From an uncultured Bacteroidota bacterium (GTDB lineage Bacteria; Bacteroidota; Bacteroidia; NS11-12g; UBA9320), in contig CAJXBI010000010.1 of NCBI GenBank assembly GCA_913050005.1, positions 1-44,344 on the forward strand: DNA of 44,344 bases. Reading direction: 5' to 3'. The notes below the pieces were generated by a model. That model worked only from the letters and a program-made list of their open reading frames with translations, had not been told where the DNA came from and did no database searches. The position numbers and the translations under genes were made by a program. Within the stretch, counting starts at the first letter, position 1, and each line of letters opens with the position of its first letter. Positions 15,962-24,653 of the stretch are shown here, in pieces.

Positions 15962-18159
15962 AACTGATTGGTGAGCTTATCACCAAAATGAACTAGTTCC
16001 TTAACTTCCGTGACACTCATAACCCTGAAGTAACGGAATACCAATATGACATTATTGCTACTTTCAATATGATATTTGTCATTTTGATTAACAAAATCCC
16101 TTAATTCTTTGCTAAAAAACCACCTAACCTCATCCTTGTTTTCACCCTTCACAGAAAATCTGGAACTAAACCCCTCTTCTATAGAGATATCTTCTTTTAT
16201 TGCTAAGTCAAGTAGCCTACTGAATATACGTTCTTTATCTAATTCAAAATCTGGAACGTTTTCATTAAACCGTATAGACAACATAGTCATATTATGAACT
16301 TCCGCAGCCATGAGAGCACCTTCGTCAAAAGTAATATCAACGATTTCCCAAGGTATTATATTTTGGTAACTGCCGATTACTCTGTTTTTTAAATATTCGA
16401 TTGGTCTTGTTTCAAAAAACTTGTTTGATTTTAAGTAGTCAGTGTTCCAATTTATTTCATGTTCAAATTTCCATGAGTTTTTGAAGGCATATTCTCGAAG
16501 CTGTGATTGCCTTTTAGATAGGGGCTTTCCAACGCTCTGCGGAAGAGCGTGAATCGTATACGGATGCGAACCTGTGGTTAAATGTTCGTCTAGTCCAACT
16601 ATTTCATATTTTCCATTTTGATCGTTCTGGTAGTCTTTTCCCCAGGAACTTACAAATTCAAGCATTGAAAAATCAATTAATCGTGTTCTTGAAAAATCAA
16701 AAACGATTTGATCGTTTTCGGGTATTTCGGCAAGCAATTTCCGAAGCTTTATAATACTAACAAAATTAGCGATACCTTTAACTTTCAAATGGTAGTGGTC
16801 ATCTATTCTGGTCATGTTGAAGTTGGGCCTTGACAAGTACTTAAAAAATAGCTTTGCCGTTAAGTGAGACCTTACAAGATGAATAACCAACGTAAACAAT
16901 ATTCCAATCAATATACCTCTGTTAAGGTCTGTCATTAAGGTGGAAACAAGAGTGATTGTTAAAATTAAGAACTGTTCGTAACCCTTTAATCCGGCATCTT
17001 TAAAAACCTTTGGAGACGCTAGTCTATATCCCGTAAACACTAAAATAGCCATAAGAGCAGCCTTAGGAACAAGCATGATATAATCTGATAGTAGAAAAAC
17101 AAACAACAGTATGAGTGCTCCGTGAACAAAGTTGGATAGGCGAGTCATAGCACCGTGGTTTATGTTTACGGAACTCCTTGCTATAACAGCAATAATAGGC
17201 AGGCCACCAATAAAGCCAGAAAGAATAGTACTCAATCCCATTGCTGTTACGTCTTTGTTTAAGTTTGTTTTTCTTTTTAGAGGGTCAATATTATCAATAG
17301 CTTTTGCAGAGCCAAGAGTTTCAATGGTAGAAACCAAGAAAACAGAAATCACAACTAACCAAAAATTAAGTTTTCCAATTTTCCTAAAACTTGGAAATGT
17401 GAAGATTTCAGAAACATTTAAGTTAGTGGGGAGAGGAAAATAAATAAGGTCTTTTATTGGGATTAACGCATGTTTTTTCCCAAAAATATTGGCCTCGCCG
17501 CCAGTAGTAAATTGAAAAAACATATATAGCGGAATGGCCAATATAACCAACCAAATAGGTGCAGGAATGTATTTTATAAACCTGTTCGTAACCTGTGGAT
17601 GTATAGCCAGGATTAACAAACTATTAAAAAATATAACAGCAATTAATGGGTTCATATTGGCTATACTTTTAGGTATCGATATTAGCTTACTAAAGTCGTT
17701 CATTTTACCAATTTCAACACCTAATCCAGGGTGTATCTGTCCAGCAAGAATGATTACACCAATAGCGGCCATCATGCCCTGAACCACGGAAGAAGGGATA
17801 AAGTCTGCTAAGCCCCCGAGTTTAAATGTTCCAAAAATAGCTTGTAAAACACCAGCACAAATAAATGCTGCCAACATATGTTCCCAAGCTCCCAATACAC
17901 TCATTCCAGATACAACAATTCCAATTAGGGCGGGTGATGGACCATTAATCGAAACATTTCCACTTCGGATAAATGAAGTAAATACTCCTCCTACAATAGC
18001 GGCGAAAATACCTGCAAGCAAGGCTTCTGGAGGTAAATTCATAGCAATAGCAATTCCCAGCGATAGCGGGAGAGCTACCAATGAAACACTAAAACCAGCA
18101 AGGACATCCTTTCTCCAATACTGCTTGATATTAGTTATGTTGCTATTTGGGGTTGACAA
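15925..18159 (-). CDS. SulP-family anion transporter with STAS domain and long C-terminal extension
   Basis: A 744-residue inner-membrane transporter of the SLC26/SulP group, for sulfate, bicarbonate or another anion. The membrane part (residues 12-435) begins with KDVLAGFSVSLVALPLSLGIAIA, and contains the TM3-like SGNVSINGPSPALIGIV and the GFIGGLPIIAVIARSSVNIN block. A cytoplasmic STAS domain follows (about 451-525: VFDFSRTRLIDFSMLEFV). A further 215 residues after it form an extra domain with no motif I recognise. Start: the only in-frame option is the TTG at 18157-18159, since an in-frame stop lies four codons upstream. No carbonic anhydrase gene is adjacent, so the substrate stays open. 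Confidence 0.9.
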   Translation of the reverse strand: MSTPNSNITNIKQYWRKDVLAGFSVSLVALPLSLGIAIAMNLPPEALLAGIFAAIVGGVFTSFIRSGNVSINGPSPALIGIVVSGMSVLGAWEHMLAAFICAGVLQAIFGTFKLGGLADFIPSSVVQGMMAAIGVIILAGQIHPGLGVEIGKMNDFSKLISIPKSIANMNPLIAVIFFNSLLILAIHPQVTNRFIKYIPAPIWLVILAIPLYMFFQFTTGGEANIFGKKHALIPIKDLIYFPLPTNLNVSEIFTFPSFRKIGKLNFWLVVISVFLVSTIETLGSAKAIDNIDPLKRKTNLNKDVTAMGLSTILSGFIGGLPIIAVIARSSVNINHGAMTRLSNFVHGALILLFVFLLSDYIMLVPKAALMAILVFTGYRLASPKVFKDAGLKGYEQFLILTITLVSTLMTDLNRGILIGILFTLVIHLVRSHLTAKLFFKYLSRPNFNMTRIDDHYHLKVKGIANFVSIIKLRKLLAEIPENDQIVFDFSRTRLIDFSMLEFVSSWGKDYQNDQNGKYEIVGLDEHLTTGSHPYTIHALPQSVGKPLSKRQSQLREYAFKNSWKFEHEINWNTDYLKSNKFFETRPIEYLKNRVIGSYQNIIPWEIVDITFDEGALMAAEVHNMTMLSIRFNENVPDFELDKERIFSRLLDLAIKEDISIEEGFSSRFSVKGENKDEVRWFFSKELRDFVNQNDKYHIESSNNVILVFRYFRVMSVTEVKELVHFGDKLTNQFHKCLNKPKENP

Positions 18160-18212
18160 TTTTTTGATTTAGAACGCCAATATAAATATAATTTATAAAT
18201 GGAATGTTAAAT

Positions 18213-19484
18213 CTACGGATATAAAGGAAACCTTAAAGATAATTCGTTTACTTCTTTTCTAACCTGGCCTATAATACTGTCGTCTTCTGTGTTTGTTAAT
18301 ACACGATCGATTAAATCTGCAATTTTGACCATTTCGGGTTCTTTCATGCCTCGCGTAGTTACAGCAGGTGTCCCGATACGAATACCAGAAGTAACAAATG
18401 GAGAGCGAGTTTCAAACGGAACTGCATTTTTATTAACGGTAATATCTGCCCTTACTAATGTGTTTTCGGCAACCTTACCTGTCAAGTTATTGCTTTTTGG
18501 TCGAAGATCAATTAACATCAGGTGATTATCGGTTCCTGCAGATATAATTTGATAACCTTTGCTAACCATAGCACCGGCAAGTGCTTGAGCATTTTTCATT
18601 ACTTGTTCACCATATGCTTTAAATTCGGGTTGAAGGGCCTCTTGATAAGCAACAGCCTTAGCGGCTATTATGTGCTCTAACGGACCACCTTGCGTACCTG
18701 GAAAAACACCACCATCGAGCAAGGAGCTCATTTTTTTTATGTTTCCTTTAGGAGTTTTTAAACCCCAAGGGTTATCAAAATCTTTTCCCATCATTATCAT
18801 TCCTCCTCTTGGACCACGAAGAGTTTTATGAGTTGTGGTAGTTACAATATGACAGTGTGGTAACGGGTTGTTTAAAAGGCCTGCTGCAATTAGTCCAGAA
18901 GGGTGGGATATATCAGCGAGCAATAAGGCACCGATGTTATCCGCTATTTCACGAAAACGTTTATAATCCCAATCCCGAGAATAAGAAGAAGCACCACAAA
19001 TGATAAGCTTTGGCCTAACCTCTATGGCCTTAGCCTCAACTTTATCCATATCAATTCTACCTGTGTTTTTTTCAACACCGTAAAAAGCAGGTGTATAAAG
19101 CTTACCCGAAAAATTAACTAATGATCCGTGGGTAAGATGCCCGCCATGCGACAAATCAAAACCTAAAATTTGGTCTCCAGCTTTTAGAATAGCTAACATA
19201 ACTGCTGCATTTGCTTGTGCACCGCTGTGTGGCTGCACATTAACCCATTCAGCACCAAACAATTCTTTTGCTCGGTCTATTGCTAGCTGCTCTATTTGGT
19301 CTATAATTTCACAACCTCCGTAATAGCGTTTGTTAGGAAGCCCTTCCGCATATTTATTTGTTAATACACTTCCAGAGGCCCTCATTACATTTTCTGAAGT
19401 GAAGTTTTCTGATGCTATTAGCTCTATCCCAGTTTTTTGGCGATGAAGCTCTTTGTCAATTAGGTCAAAAACAATATCAGACAT
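18213..19484 (-). CDS. glyA: Serine hydroxymethyltransferase
   Basis: GlyA is the PLP enzyme that interconverts serine and glycine, giving 5,10-methylene-THF. All expected motifs are present in 423 residues: [55 protein letters not shown], the PLP-lysine segment [14 protein letters not shown], and [19 protein letters not shown]. The family end [15 protein letters not shown] is also intact. The ATG follows the purS stop codon with zero spacing, so translation of the two is probably coupled. One-carbon units made by GlyA are consumed in purine synthesis, which fits the pairing. Confidence 0.98.
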   Translation of the reverse strand: MSDIVFDLIDKELHRQKTGIELIASENFTSENVMRASGSVLTNKYAEGLPNKRYYGGCEIIDQIEQLAIDRAKELFGAEWVNVQPHSGAQANAAVMLAILKAGDQILGFDLSHGGHLTHGSLVNFSGKLYTPAFYGVEKNTGRIDMDKVEAKAIEVRPKLIICGASSYSRDWDYKRFREIADNIGALLLADISHPSGLIAAGLLNNPLPHCHIVTTTTHKTLRGPRGGMIMMGKDFDNPWGLKTPKGNIKKMSSLLDGGVFPGTQGGPLEHIIAAKAVAYQEALQPEFKAYGEQVMKNAQALAGAMVSKGYQIISAGTDNHLMLIDLRPKSNNLTGKVAENTLVRADITVNKNAVPFETRSPFVTSGIRIGTPAVTTRGMKEPEMVKIADLIDRVLTNTEDDSIIGQVRKEVNELSLRFPLYP

Positions 19485-19739
19485 TTATACTAATTCCTTA
19501 ACGGTTATTTCTGCAGTTTCCATAACGGCGTTTACTAGAACTTTTTGGCAGGACTCTTCTGCAATTTTTGTAGCTTCAGACTCATTATAAGCCTCAACAA
19601 GTAAGGTTATCTTTTTACCAATACGCACATCTTTGATTTGATTTAAGCCAATTTTGTTCAAACCCTGATGAACAGCTTTTCCTTGAGGGTCCAATAAGCC
19701 TTCGTGTGGCATAATGTTTACAGTTATTTCGTAGTTCAT
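19485..19739 (-). CDS. purS: Phosphoribosylformylglycinamidine synthase subunit PurS
   Basis: PurS is the small subunit that, with PurQ (glutaminase) and small PurL, forms the FGAM synthase complex of purine synthesis and channels ammonia. The 84 residues follow the family pattern: MNYEITVNIMPHEGLLDPQGKAV, then VRIGKKITLLVEAYNE and a C-terminal amphipathic stretch. It sits 1 bp after pssA and directly before glyA. Its presence implies that this organism uses the three-part PurSQL enzyme and not only the large single-chain PurL; purQ and purL are not in the window. Confidence 0.9.
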   Translation of the reverse strand: MNYEITVNIMPHEGLLDPQGKAVHQGLNKIGLNQIKDVRIGKKITLLVEAYNESEATKIAEESCQKVLVNAVMETAEITVKELV

Positions 19740-19740
19740 T

Positions 19741-20433
19741 TTAATTAATTCTATTTTGAATGCTCAAAGAAAACCCGATATAAACTAGTAAACAAAGAAA
19801 AGTACCAAAAAAATGTAGCCACACTATCAACAAAATTGCAGTAACCAAATAAGCTATTCGAATAATATTTAGTACTTTATTGTCAGAGCCTAATTTTAGC
19901 GAAAAAAACTTAAAATTACTAACAAGTAAAAGTCCGCCAATAAATGAAAACAATAAAACGAAATAGTTGTTATTAACCGTAGAGCTCATCCATAAACTAC
20001 TGTTCTCTATTTGAGGCAAAACAAAACACCCCAAAGCAAGAGCGGGTGTAGGTAACCCTACAAAATAATCGTTTTCTTGGTCTGTAATATTAAATTTTGC
20101 TAGTCGATATGCTGAAAAAAGAGCAATTACAAATGGGGCATAGAAAAAGCATTCCTCTGCAAAGCGATCTTGCCAATAGTAAAATAAAACCAAAGCTGGT
20201 GCAGCTCCAAAACTAATCACATCAGCAAACGAGTCTAGCTCTTTACCCATTTTTGATGAGACATTCAAAATTCTCGCAACACTACCATCCAAAAAATCAA
20301 AAATAAGTGCGGCAATAGCCCAATATATGACGACGTCAAATTGAAGCAGAGCAGCGCATTTAATAATCATTAAACCACAAAAAAGATTGGCTAACGTTAA
20401 AATATTGGGTATGTTATTTTTAATAATCACCAA
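19741..20433 (-). CDS. pssA: CDP-diacylglycerol--serine O-phosphatidyltransferase
   Basis: PssA condenses CDP-diacylglycerol with L-serine to give phosphatidylserine, the precursor of phosphatidylethanolamine. The CDP-alcohol phosphatidyltransferase signature DG(x2)AR(x8)G(x3)D(x3)D is fully present as DGSVARILNVSSKMGKELDS followed by FAD. The 230 residues contain about six to eight hydrophobic helices, as in the type II membrane enzyme. The start is a TTG at 20433 or the adjacent GTG at 20430; no in-frame ATG lies upstream before a stop. It leads the tight pssA-purS-glyA run (1 bp and 0 bp gaps), in which two genes use serine. Confidence 0.92.
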   Translation of the reverse strand: MVIIKNNIPNILTLANLFCGLMIIKCAALLQFDVVIYWAIAALIFDFLDGSVARILNVSSKMGKELDSFADVISFGAAPALVLFYYWQDRFAEECFFYAPFVIALFSAYRLAKFNITDQENDYFVGLPTPALALGCFVLPQIENSSLWMSSTVNNNYFVLLFSFIGGLLLVSNFKFFSLKLGSDNKVLNIIRIAYLVTAILLIVWLHFFGTFLCLLVYIGFSLSIQNRIN

Positions 20434-20448
20434 GACAAAGATGAATAT

Positions 20449-21216
20449 TTATTTTATTCTATAACGGACTATTTTTCTAACAATGCTTCTTGGCGCGAAT
20501 CGTGTAAGTGTCGTGAGCGCGGTGTTAACAAACCCGTGAATTGCTATATCTTTACCTTTCATCATTTTTTTAAAACCAAAATGTGCAACTTCTTTTGATG
20601 AAGGGAAACTATTTTTTTTGGAGCCATCTAGCATTTTAAATCCAGCAACTTTACCAAATTCGCTTTCTGTTGGTCCAGGACATAGAGCAGTTACTTGAAT
20701 ATTGTATGGTTTTAACTCTTCATAAATGGCTTCAGAAAAGCTAAGAACATAATTTTTGGTGGCGAAATAAACACTCATAGTTGGTCCTGGTTTGAAAGAA
20801 GCAACGGAAGCTAAATTTAAAATTTTTCCTTGTTTGCGTTTTTTCATATCTTGTACAAAAAGGTGTGTTAGATTGGTGAGTGTTAAAACGTTGAGGTTAA
20901 TCATATCTGACTGTTTTTTAAAATCAGAATCTGCAAACTCACCGCAATCACCAAACCCAGCGTTATTCACTAAATAATTTACAGTTAGTTTTTTTTTATT
21001 CACTGCACGGTAAAGCTCTTCAGCGGAGTTCTGTTCTGACAAGTCAAAATCATAAACATAGGCATTTACACCATATTGGTCTTCTACAAATCGAGCAAGA
21101 TCATACAAAAGATTTTGGCTTCTTGCAACGAGAATAACGTCAATATTATTCTTGGCAAACTCAACAACAAGTTCTTTTCCAATACCCTTGGATGCACCAG
21201 TAATTAATGCTGTCAA
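20449..21216 (-). CDS. Short-chain dehydrogenase/reductase
   Basis: A classical SDR oxidoreductase of 255 residues. The NAD(P)-binding motif TGASKGIG is at residues 7-14, NNAG near 89, and the catalytic YFATK near 154 with a serine in LASVASF before it. It resembles the DltE/YqjQ-like acyl or ketone reductase group (CPGPTESEF after the active site), but the substrate is not predictable. Start is TTG at 21216; a stop codon lies six codons upstream in frame, which is the stop of the preceding nbaC gene. The two genes are 12 bp apart and in the same frame. Confidence 0.88.
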   Translation of the reverse strand: MTALITGASKGIGKELVVEFAKNNIDVILVARSQNLLYDLARFVEDQYGVNAYVYDFDLSEQNSAEELYRAVNKKKLTVNYLVNNAGFGDCGEFADSDFKKQSDMINLNVLTLTNLTHLFVQDMKKRKQGKILNLASVASFKPGPTMSVYFATKNYVLSFSEAIYEELKPYNIQVTALCPGPTESEFGKVAGFKMLDGSKKNSFPSSKEVAHFGFKKMMKGKDIAIHGFVNTALTTLTRFAPRSIVRKIVRYRIK

Positions 21217-21228
21217 ATTTATTTTGGT

Positions 21229-21756
21229 TTATGTAAATCTTGGATCTGTTTCCATCTGAGTGCCACATTGATCACATGTTCTTAGCTCTTTAGATGCATA
21301 AAACTCTCTAAATCTTGGCAAAAAGTCTTTTTCAATATCAGTAAGTGGGAACTTATATTCATGAAGCTTGTGGTTGCAATTTTCACAATACCACATAAGT
21401 CCATCTTGTTCATTGTTGGTACGTTTGCATTCAATTACTAAACCAATACTACCATCACTTCTAGAAGGGGAATGGGGTACATTAGCTGGAAGTAAAAACA
21501 TTTCACCAGCCTTAACTGGAATATCAACCGCTTTACCATTTTCCTGTATTCGTACATTTATATCACCTTCAAGTTGATAAAACAGCTCTTCGGTTTCGTT
21601 GTAGTGATAATCTTTTCGGGCGTTCGGTCCTGCAACTATCATAACGATGTAGTCTCCAGCATCCTTGTATAGGTTGCGGTTTCCTACAGGAGGTTTAAGT
21701 TCGTGTCGATGTTCGTCAATCCACGCTGTAAGGTTAAAAGGTCGTTTAACGTTCAT
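21229..21756 (-). CDS. nbaC: 3-hydroxyanthranilate 3,4-dioxygenase
   Basis: The enzyme opens the ring of 3-hydroxyanthranilate with Fe(II) and O2 in the kynurenine route from tryptophan to quinolinate/NAD, or in tryptophan catabolism. The cupin core has the metal ligands in [15 protein letters not shown] and [10 protein letters not shown]. The bacterial form's rubredoxin-like C-terminal iron site is present as WYCENCN and CDQCG. Its 175 residues fit the family. No other kynurenine gene lies in the window. A TAAATTCG -7-like element precedes it in the gap shared with the divergent tatA. Confidence 0.94.
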   Translation of the reverse strand: MNVKRPFNLTAWIDEHRHELKPPVGNRNLYKDAGDYIVMIVAGPNARKDYHYNETEELFYQLEGDINVRIQENGKAVDIPVKAGEMFLLPANVPHSPSRSDGSIGLVIECKRTNNEQDGLMWYCENCNHKLHEYKFPLTDIEKDFLPRFREFYASKELRTCDQCGTQMETDPRFT

Positions 21757-21820
21757 AGGTTAAGTGTTAGGACGAATTTAAGGATTATCAAGCATATCTC
21801 AATATTCGAAGAATTTATAG

Positions 21821-21828
21821 TACGTTTG
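21821..21828 (+). promoter_or_regulatory. -7 element for tatA
   Basis: TACGTTTG is an exact TAnnTTTG match followed by CA, 26 nt before the tatA ATG. No clear -33 TTTG was found at 19-nt spacing. Confidence 0.5.
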
Positions 21829-21854
21829 CATTAGCAACAATTTATATAAAAATT

Positions 21855-22064
21855 ATGGTATTGTTTTTAAATATGGGTGGTATGGAATGGGTAGTAATCA
21901 TTTTTGCTATTCTTTTACTTTTTGGAGGTAGAAAAATTCCTGAATTAATGAAAGGTTTGGGTTCAGGGATAAGAGAGTTTAACAAGGCAAAAAACGATGT
22001 TTCAGAGCAATTAAAGGAAGGAATGAAAGAATCCTCTGAGTCTAATAAAGCGGATGAGAAGTAG
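21855..22064 (+). CDS. tatA: Sec-independent translocase subunit TatA/TatE
   Basis: TatA builds the pore of the twin-arginine pathway that exports folded proteins across the inner membrane. The 69 residues have the family layout: a short N-terminal transmembrane helix ([16 protein letters not shown]), the conserved FG hinge followed by [19 protein letters not shown] amphipathic helix, and a charged tail. The start could be the ATG at 21855 or the one at 21873 (MGGMEW). tatC is not adjacent. The gene leads a + strand run with gatA, 5 bp downstream. Confidence 0.95.
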   Translation: MVLFLNMGGMEWVVIIFAILLLFGGRKIPELMKGLGSGIREFNKAKNDVSEQLKEGMKESSESNKADEK

Positions 22065-22069
22065 CGTAA

Positions 22070-23497
22070 ATGGTTACCAAAAAGTACACCTCTTTAGCGC
22101 AAATAAAACCACTTATTAGCCAAGGCCAAATATCTTGTTCTGACCTAGCTAGATATTATCTAAATCAGAATAAAAAGAACGAACACCTCAATGCAATGTT
22201 GGAGGTTTTTGAAGAAGAAGTACTTGCTCAAGCAGCTTTAGTTGATGAAAAAATTAAAGCAGGTACGGCTGGAAAATTAGCTGGGATGTTTATAGCTGTT
22301 AAAGACAATATATGCTACAAAGGTCATTGCGTTTCAGCCTCTTCTAAAATTCTGGAAAATTTTGAATCAACTTATACGGCTACTGCTTTGGAGCGACTAA
22401 TAAATGAAGATGTTATCATTATAGGAAGAAGTAATTGTGATGAGTTTGCAATGGGTGCTAGTAATGAGAATTCGGCTTTTGGTGCTGTTAAAAATGCTGC
22501 TAATGAGGAAAAAGTTCCTGGCGGAAGTTCTGGCGGAAGCGCTGTAGCTGTTCAAGCAGACTTGTGTCTTGCAGCATTAGGATCAGATACGGGAGGATCC
22601 ATAAGACAGCCAGCCTCTTTTACAGGAACAATAGGTCTTAAACCCACATATGGAAGAATTTCTAGAAGTGGTCTTTTGTCATATGCTTCAAGTTTTGATC
22701 AGATTGGTCCAATAACCTCAAGCGTTGAGGACGCATTATTATTGCTTGAAATTATGGCTGGTAAAGATGATCTTGATGCCACATCTTCCTCGAAAGAAGT
22801 TCAAAAAACAATTCTAAACACCTCAAAAAAGTACAAAATAGCCTATTCAAAAGAAGCGTTAGAAAGTGAGGGTATAGAGTCTAGTGTGAAAACAGCATAT
22901 TTAGATTTGATTGAAAACTTAAAAAATGACGGTCACCAGGTCGAAGAAGTATCATTTCCATTTTTGGAATACATGGTCCCTTGTTACTATGTTATGACTA
23001 CTGCAGAAGCTTCGTCAAATTTATCAAGATATAGTGGTATGCTTTATGGAAAAAGGAGTAAGCACTCTGAGGACACTGAATCTGCTTTTAAAAAATCAAG
23101 GAGCGAGGGGTTTGGAGAAGAAGTAAAGCGTAGAATCATGACAGGAACCTTTGTATTAAGTGCTGATTTTTACGACGCTTATTATTCTAAAGCTCAGCGT
23201 GTAAGAAGAATTATTCAGCAAGAGAGCAACAAAATTCTTGAAGAATATGACTTTTTCTTGTGCCCAACGGCACCGACTACAGCGTTTGATATAGGGGGAG
23301 ATAAATCTAAAGACCCCATACAAATGTATTTGGCAGACATTTTCACGGTACAAGCCTCATTAGCTGGATTACCAGCAATTTCAGTTCCAACATCATCTTT
23401 TGATGGATTGGCAATTGGAATGCACCTTATGGGTCGATCTTTTCAAGAAAACGATTTATTAAATATTGCTAATACAATTTTAACTTATGGTGATTAG
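22070..23497 (+). CDS. gatA: Glutamyl-tRNA(Gln)/aspartyl-tRNA(Asn) amidotransferase subunit A
   Basis: GatA releases ammonia from glutamine or asparagine for transamidation of misacylated tRNA by the GatCAB complex. The 475 residues carry the amidase-signature triad: Lys in AVKDNICYKG near residue 77, and the cis-Ser/Ser in PGGSSGGSAVAVQADL with the downstream GSDTGGSIRQPASF. The GatA-specific stretch GLKPTYGRISRSGLLSYASS also fits. gatB and gatC are not next to it. Its stop overlaps the next gene's start by 11 bp. Confidence 0.95.
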   Translation: MVTKKYTSLAQIKPLISQGQISCSDLARYYLNQNKKNEHLNAMLEVFEEEVLAQAALVDEKIKAGTAGKLAGMFIAVKDNICYKGHCVSASSKILENFESTYTATALERLINEDVIIIGRSNCDEFAMGASNENSAFGAVKNAANEEKVPGGSSGGSAVAVQADLCLAALGSDTGGSIRQPASFTGTIGLKPTYGRISRSGLLSYASSFDQIGPITSSVEDALLLLEIMAGKDDLDATSSSKEVQKTILNTSKKYKIAYSKEALESEGIESSVKTAYLDLIENLKNDGHQVEEVSFPFLEYMVPCYYVMTTAEASSNLSRYSGMLYGKRSKHSEDTESAFKKSRSEGFGEEVKRRIMTGTFVLSADFYDAYYSKAQRVRRIIQQESNKILEEYDFFLCPTAPTTAFDIGGDKSKDPIQMYLADIFTVQASLAGLPAISVPTSSFDGLAIGMHLMGRSFQENDLLNIANTILTYGD

Positions 23498-24653
23498 ATT
23501 TGGCTTCAAGCTTGCTTTAATAATTAGTATATTACAGGTACAAGCCCAATTAGACAGTATAGGGTTGAAATTAAAAGAAATTCAGAACGAGGTAATTCTT
23601 GAATACTCAGAGCCTACAGCTCAAAAAATCAATGATTATATCTTTAACACGCCCGAAAAGTTTAAAAATAGTTTAGTTAGATTTTTTGTGTATGATGACG
23701 AGCTTAAGTTAATTTTTGAGAACAATAATGTTCCAATTGAGCTAAGATATGCGTGTATTTCTATGACTGGTTGTGAACAAAACAGTTACAAAGACCCAAT
23801 TAGAAAAGGGTGGTTCAATTTATCATATCAAAGTTCAAAGAGGCAAGGTCTTTTTTTAAGTAATTATATTGATGAACGTTTTGATGTTTTAAAATCAGCT
23901 CAAGTTTTTTGCAAGGAAATCCAAAAAATATATGACAGGCATCAGAACTGGAGAGAAGCTTTGGTAATCTTTTGCGCGGGAGATGCTTTGTGGCAAAAGG
24001 CGAAAATTCTAAGTAGCGATAGTACCAAAGACTTTTTTGAAATTAACGCTTACCTTGAACAAGAATTCAGACACGTTTATTCTGACTACACAGCAGCAGT
24101 TTTTGCTGTAGATTATTTCAAAAGTTTAAAGATCATTTCAAATGACCAGCAAGAAATTTCAAGCGTACCTATTGATCAATTTGTGACATTTTCTCGGATA
24201 TCAAGTATTCTAAATATTAATGTAAAGCAATTAATTCAACTCAACCCGATTTATAAAAAACAGATAATTCCCGACATTGATCGACTCAATCAATTAAATA
24301 TTCCAACCACTAAAGTGGATTTGTTTTATAAAAATCGAGATTCACTCTTTACAGAAAGTAATGCAGATTCTGCAAGATATTATCCTGTTGTAAAGTCTAA
24401 ATCTAATGAAAAATCTAACAGCGGAACGGTTAACATAATTTATACGGTAAGGAGTGGAGATGTGCTGATTAGGATAGCAGATTTATACGATTGCAATGTC
24501 TCACAAATCAGAAAATGGAACAATATCAGAGGGGACTACCTTCGAATAAATCAAAGGTTGATAATAAAAAAACCTGCAATTAAAAAGGCGTATTACGGCC
24601 GAATAAACAGAATGACTCGAGCACAAAAGAATAATATCATAAGGAAAGATTAG
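23487..24653 (+). CDS. LysM protein with degenerate lytic-transglycosylase (MltD/SLT-like) domain
   Basis: 388 residues with an N-terminal signal (LALIISILQVQA). Residues about 75-170 line up with the MltD-type transglycosylase fold: the position of LPxxESGFNP reads RYACISMTGCEQNS, that of GLWQFMPSTGKRYGL reads GWFNLSYQSSKRQGL, then YIDERFD is well kept, and LALAAYNAG reads EALVIFCAG. The catalytic Glu of the ESG motif is replaced, so the enzyme is probably inactive. A C-terminal LysM (about 317-362, YTVRSGDVLIRIADLYDCN) binds peptidoglycan; a weaker LysM-like stretch lies near 230-265. It overlaps gatA by 11 bp and the next gene by 1 bp. A peptidoglycan-binding scaffold role is inferred. Confidence 0.8.
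   Translation: MVIRFGFKLALIISILQVQAQLDSIGLKLKEIQNEVILEYSEPTAQKINDYIFNTPEKFKNSLVRFFVYDDELKLIFENNNVPIELRYACISMTGCEQNSYKDPIRKGWFNLSYQSSKRQGLFLSNYIDERFDVLKSAQVFCKEIQKIYDRHQNWREALVIFCAGDALWQKAKILSSDSTKDFFEINAYLEQEFRHVYSDYTAAVFAVDYFKSLKIISNDQQEISSVPIDQFVTFSRISSILNINVKQLIQLNPIYKKQIIPDIDRLNQLNIPTTKVDLFYKNRDSLFTESNADSARYYPVVKSKSNEKSNSGTVNIIYTVRSGDVLIRIADLYDCNVSQIRKWNNIRGDYLRINQRLIIKKPAIKKAYYGRINRMTRAQKNNIIRKD

Noticed and set aside
17132-17443. 103-codon ORF on the plus strand inside sulP
   Set aside because: Antisense to a conserved SulP membrane segment with no start signal or family match.
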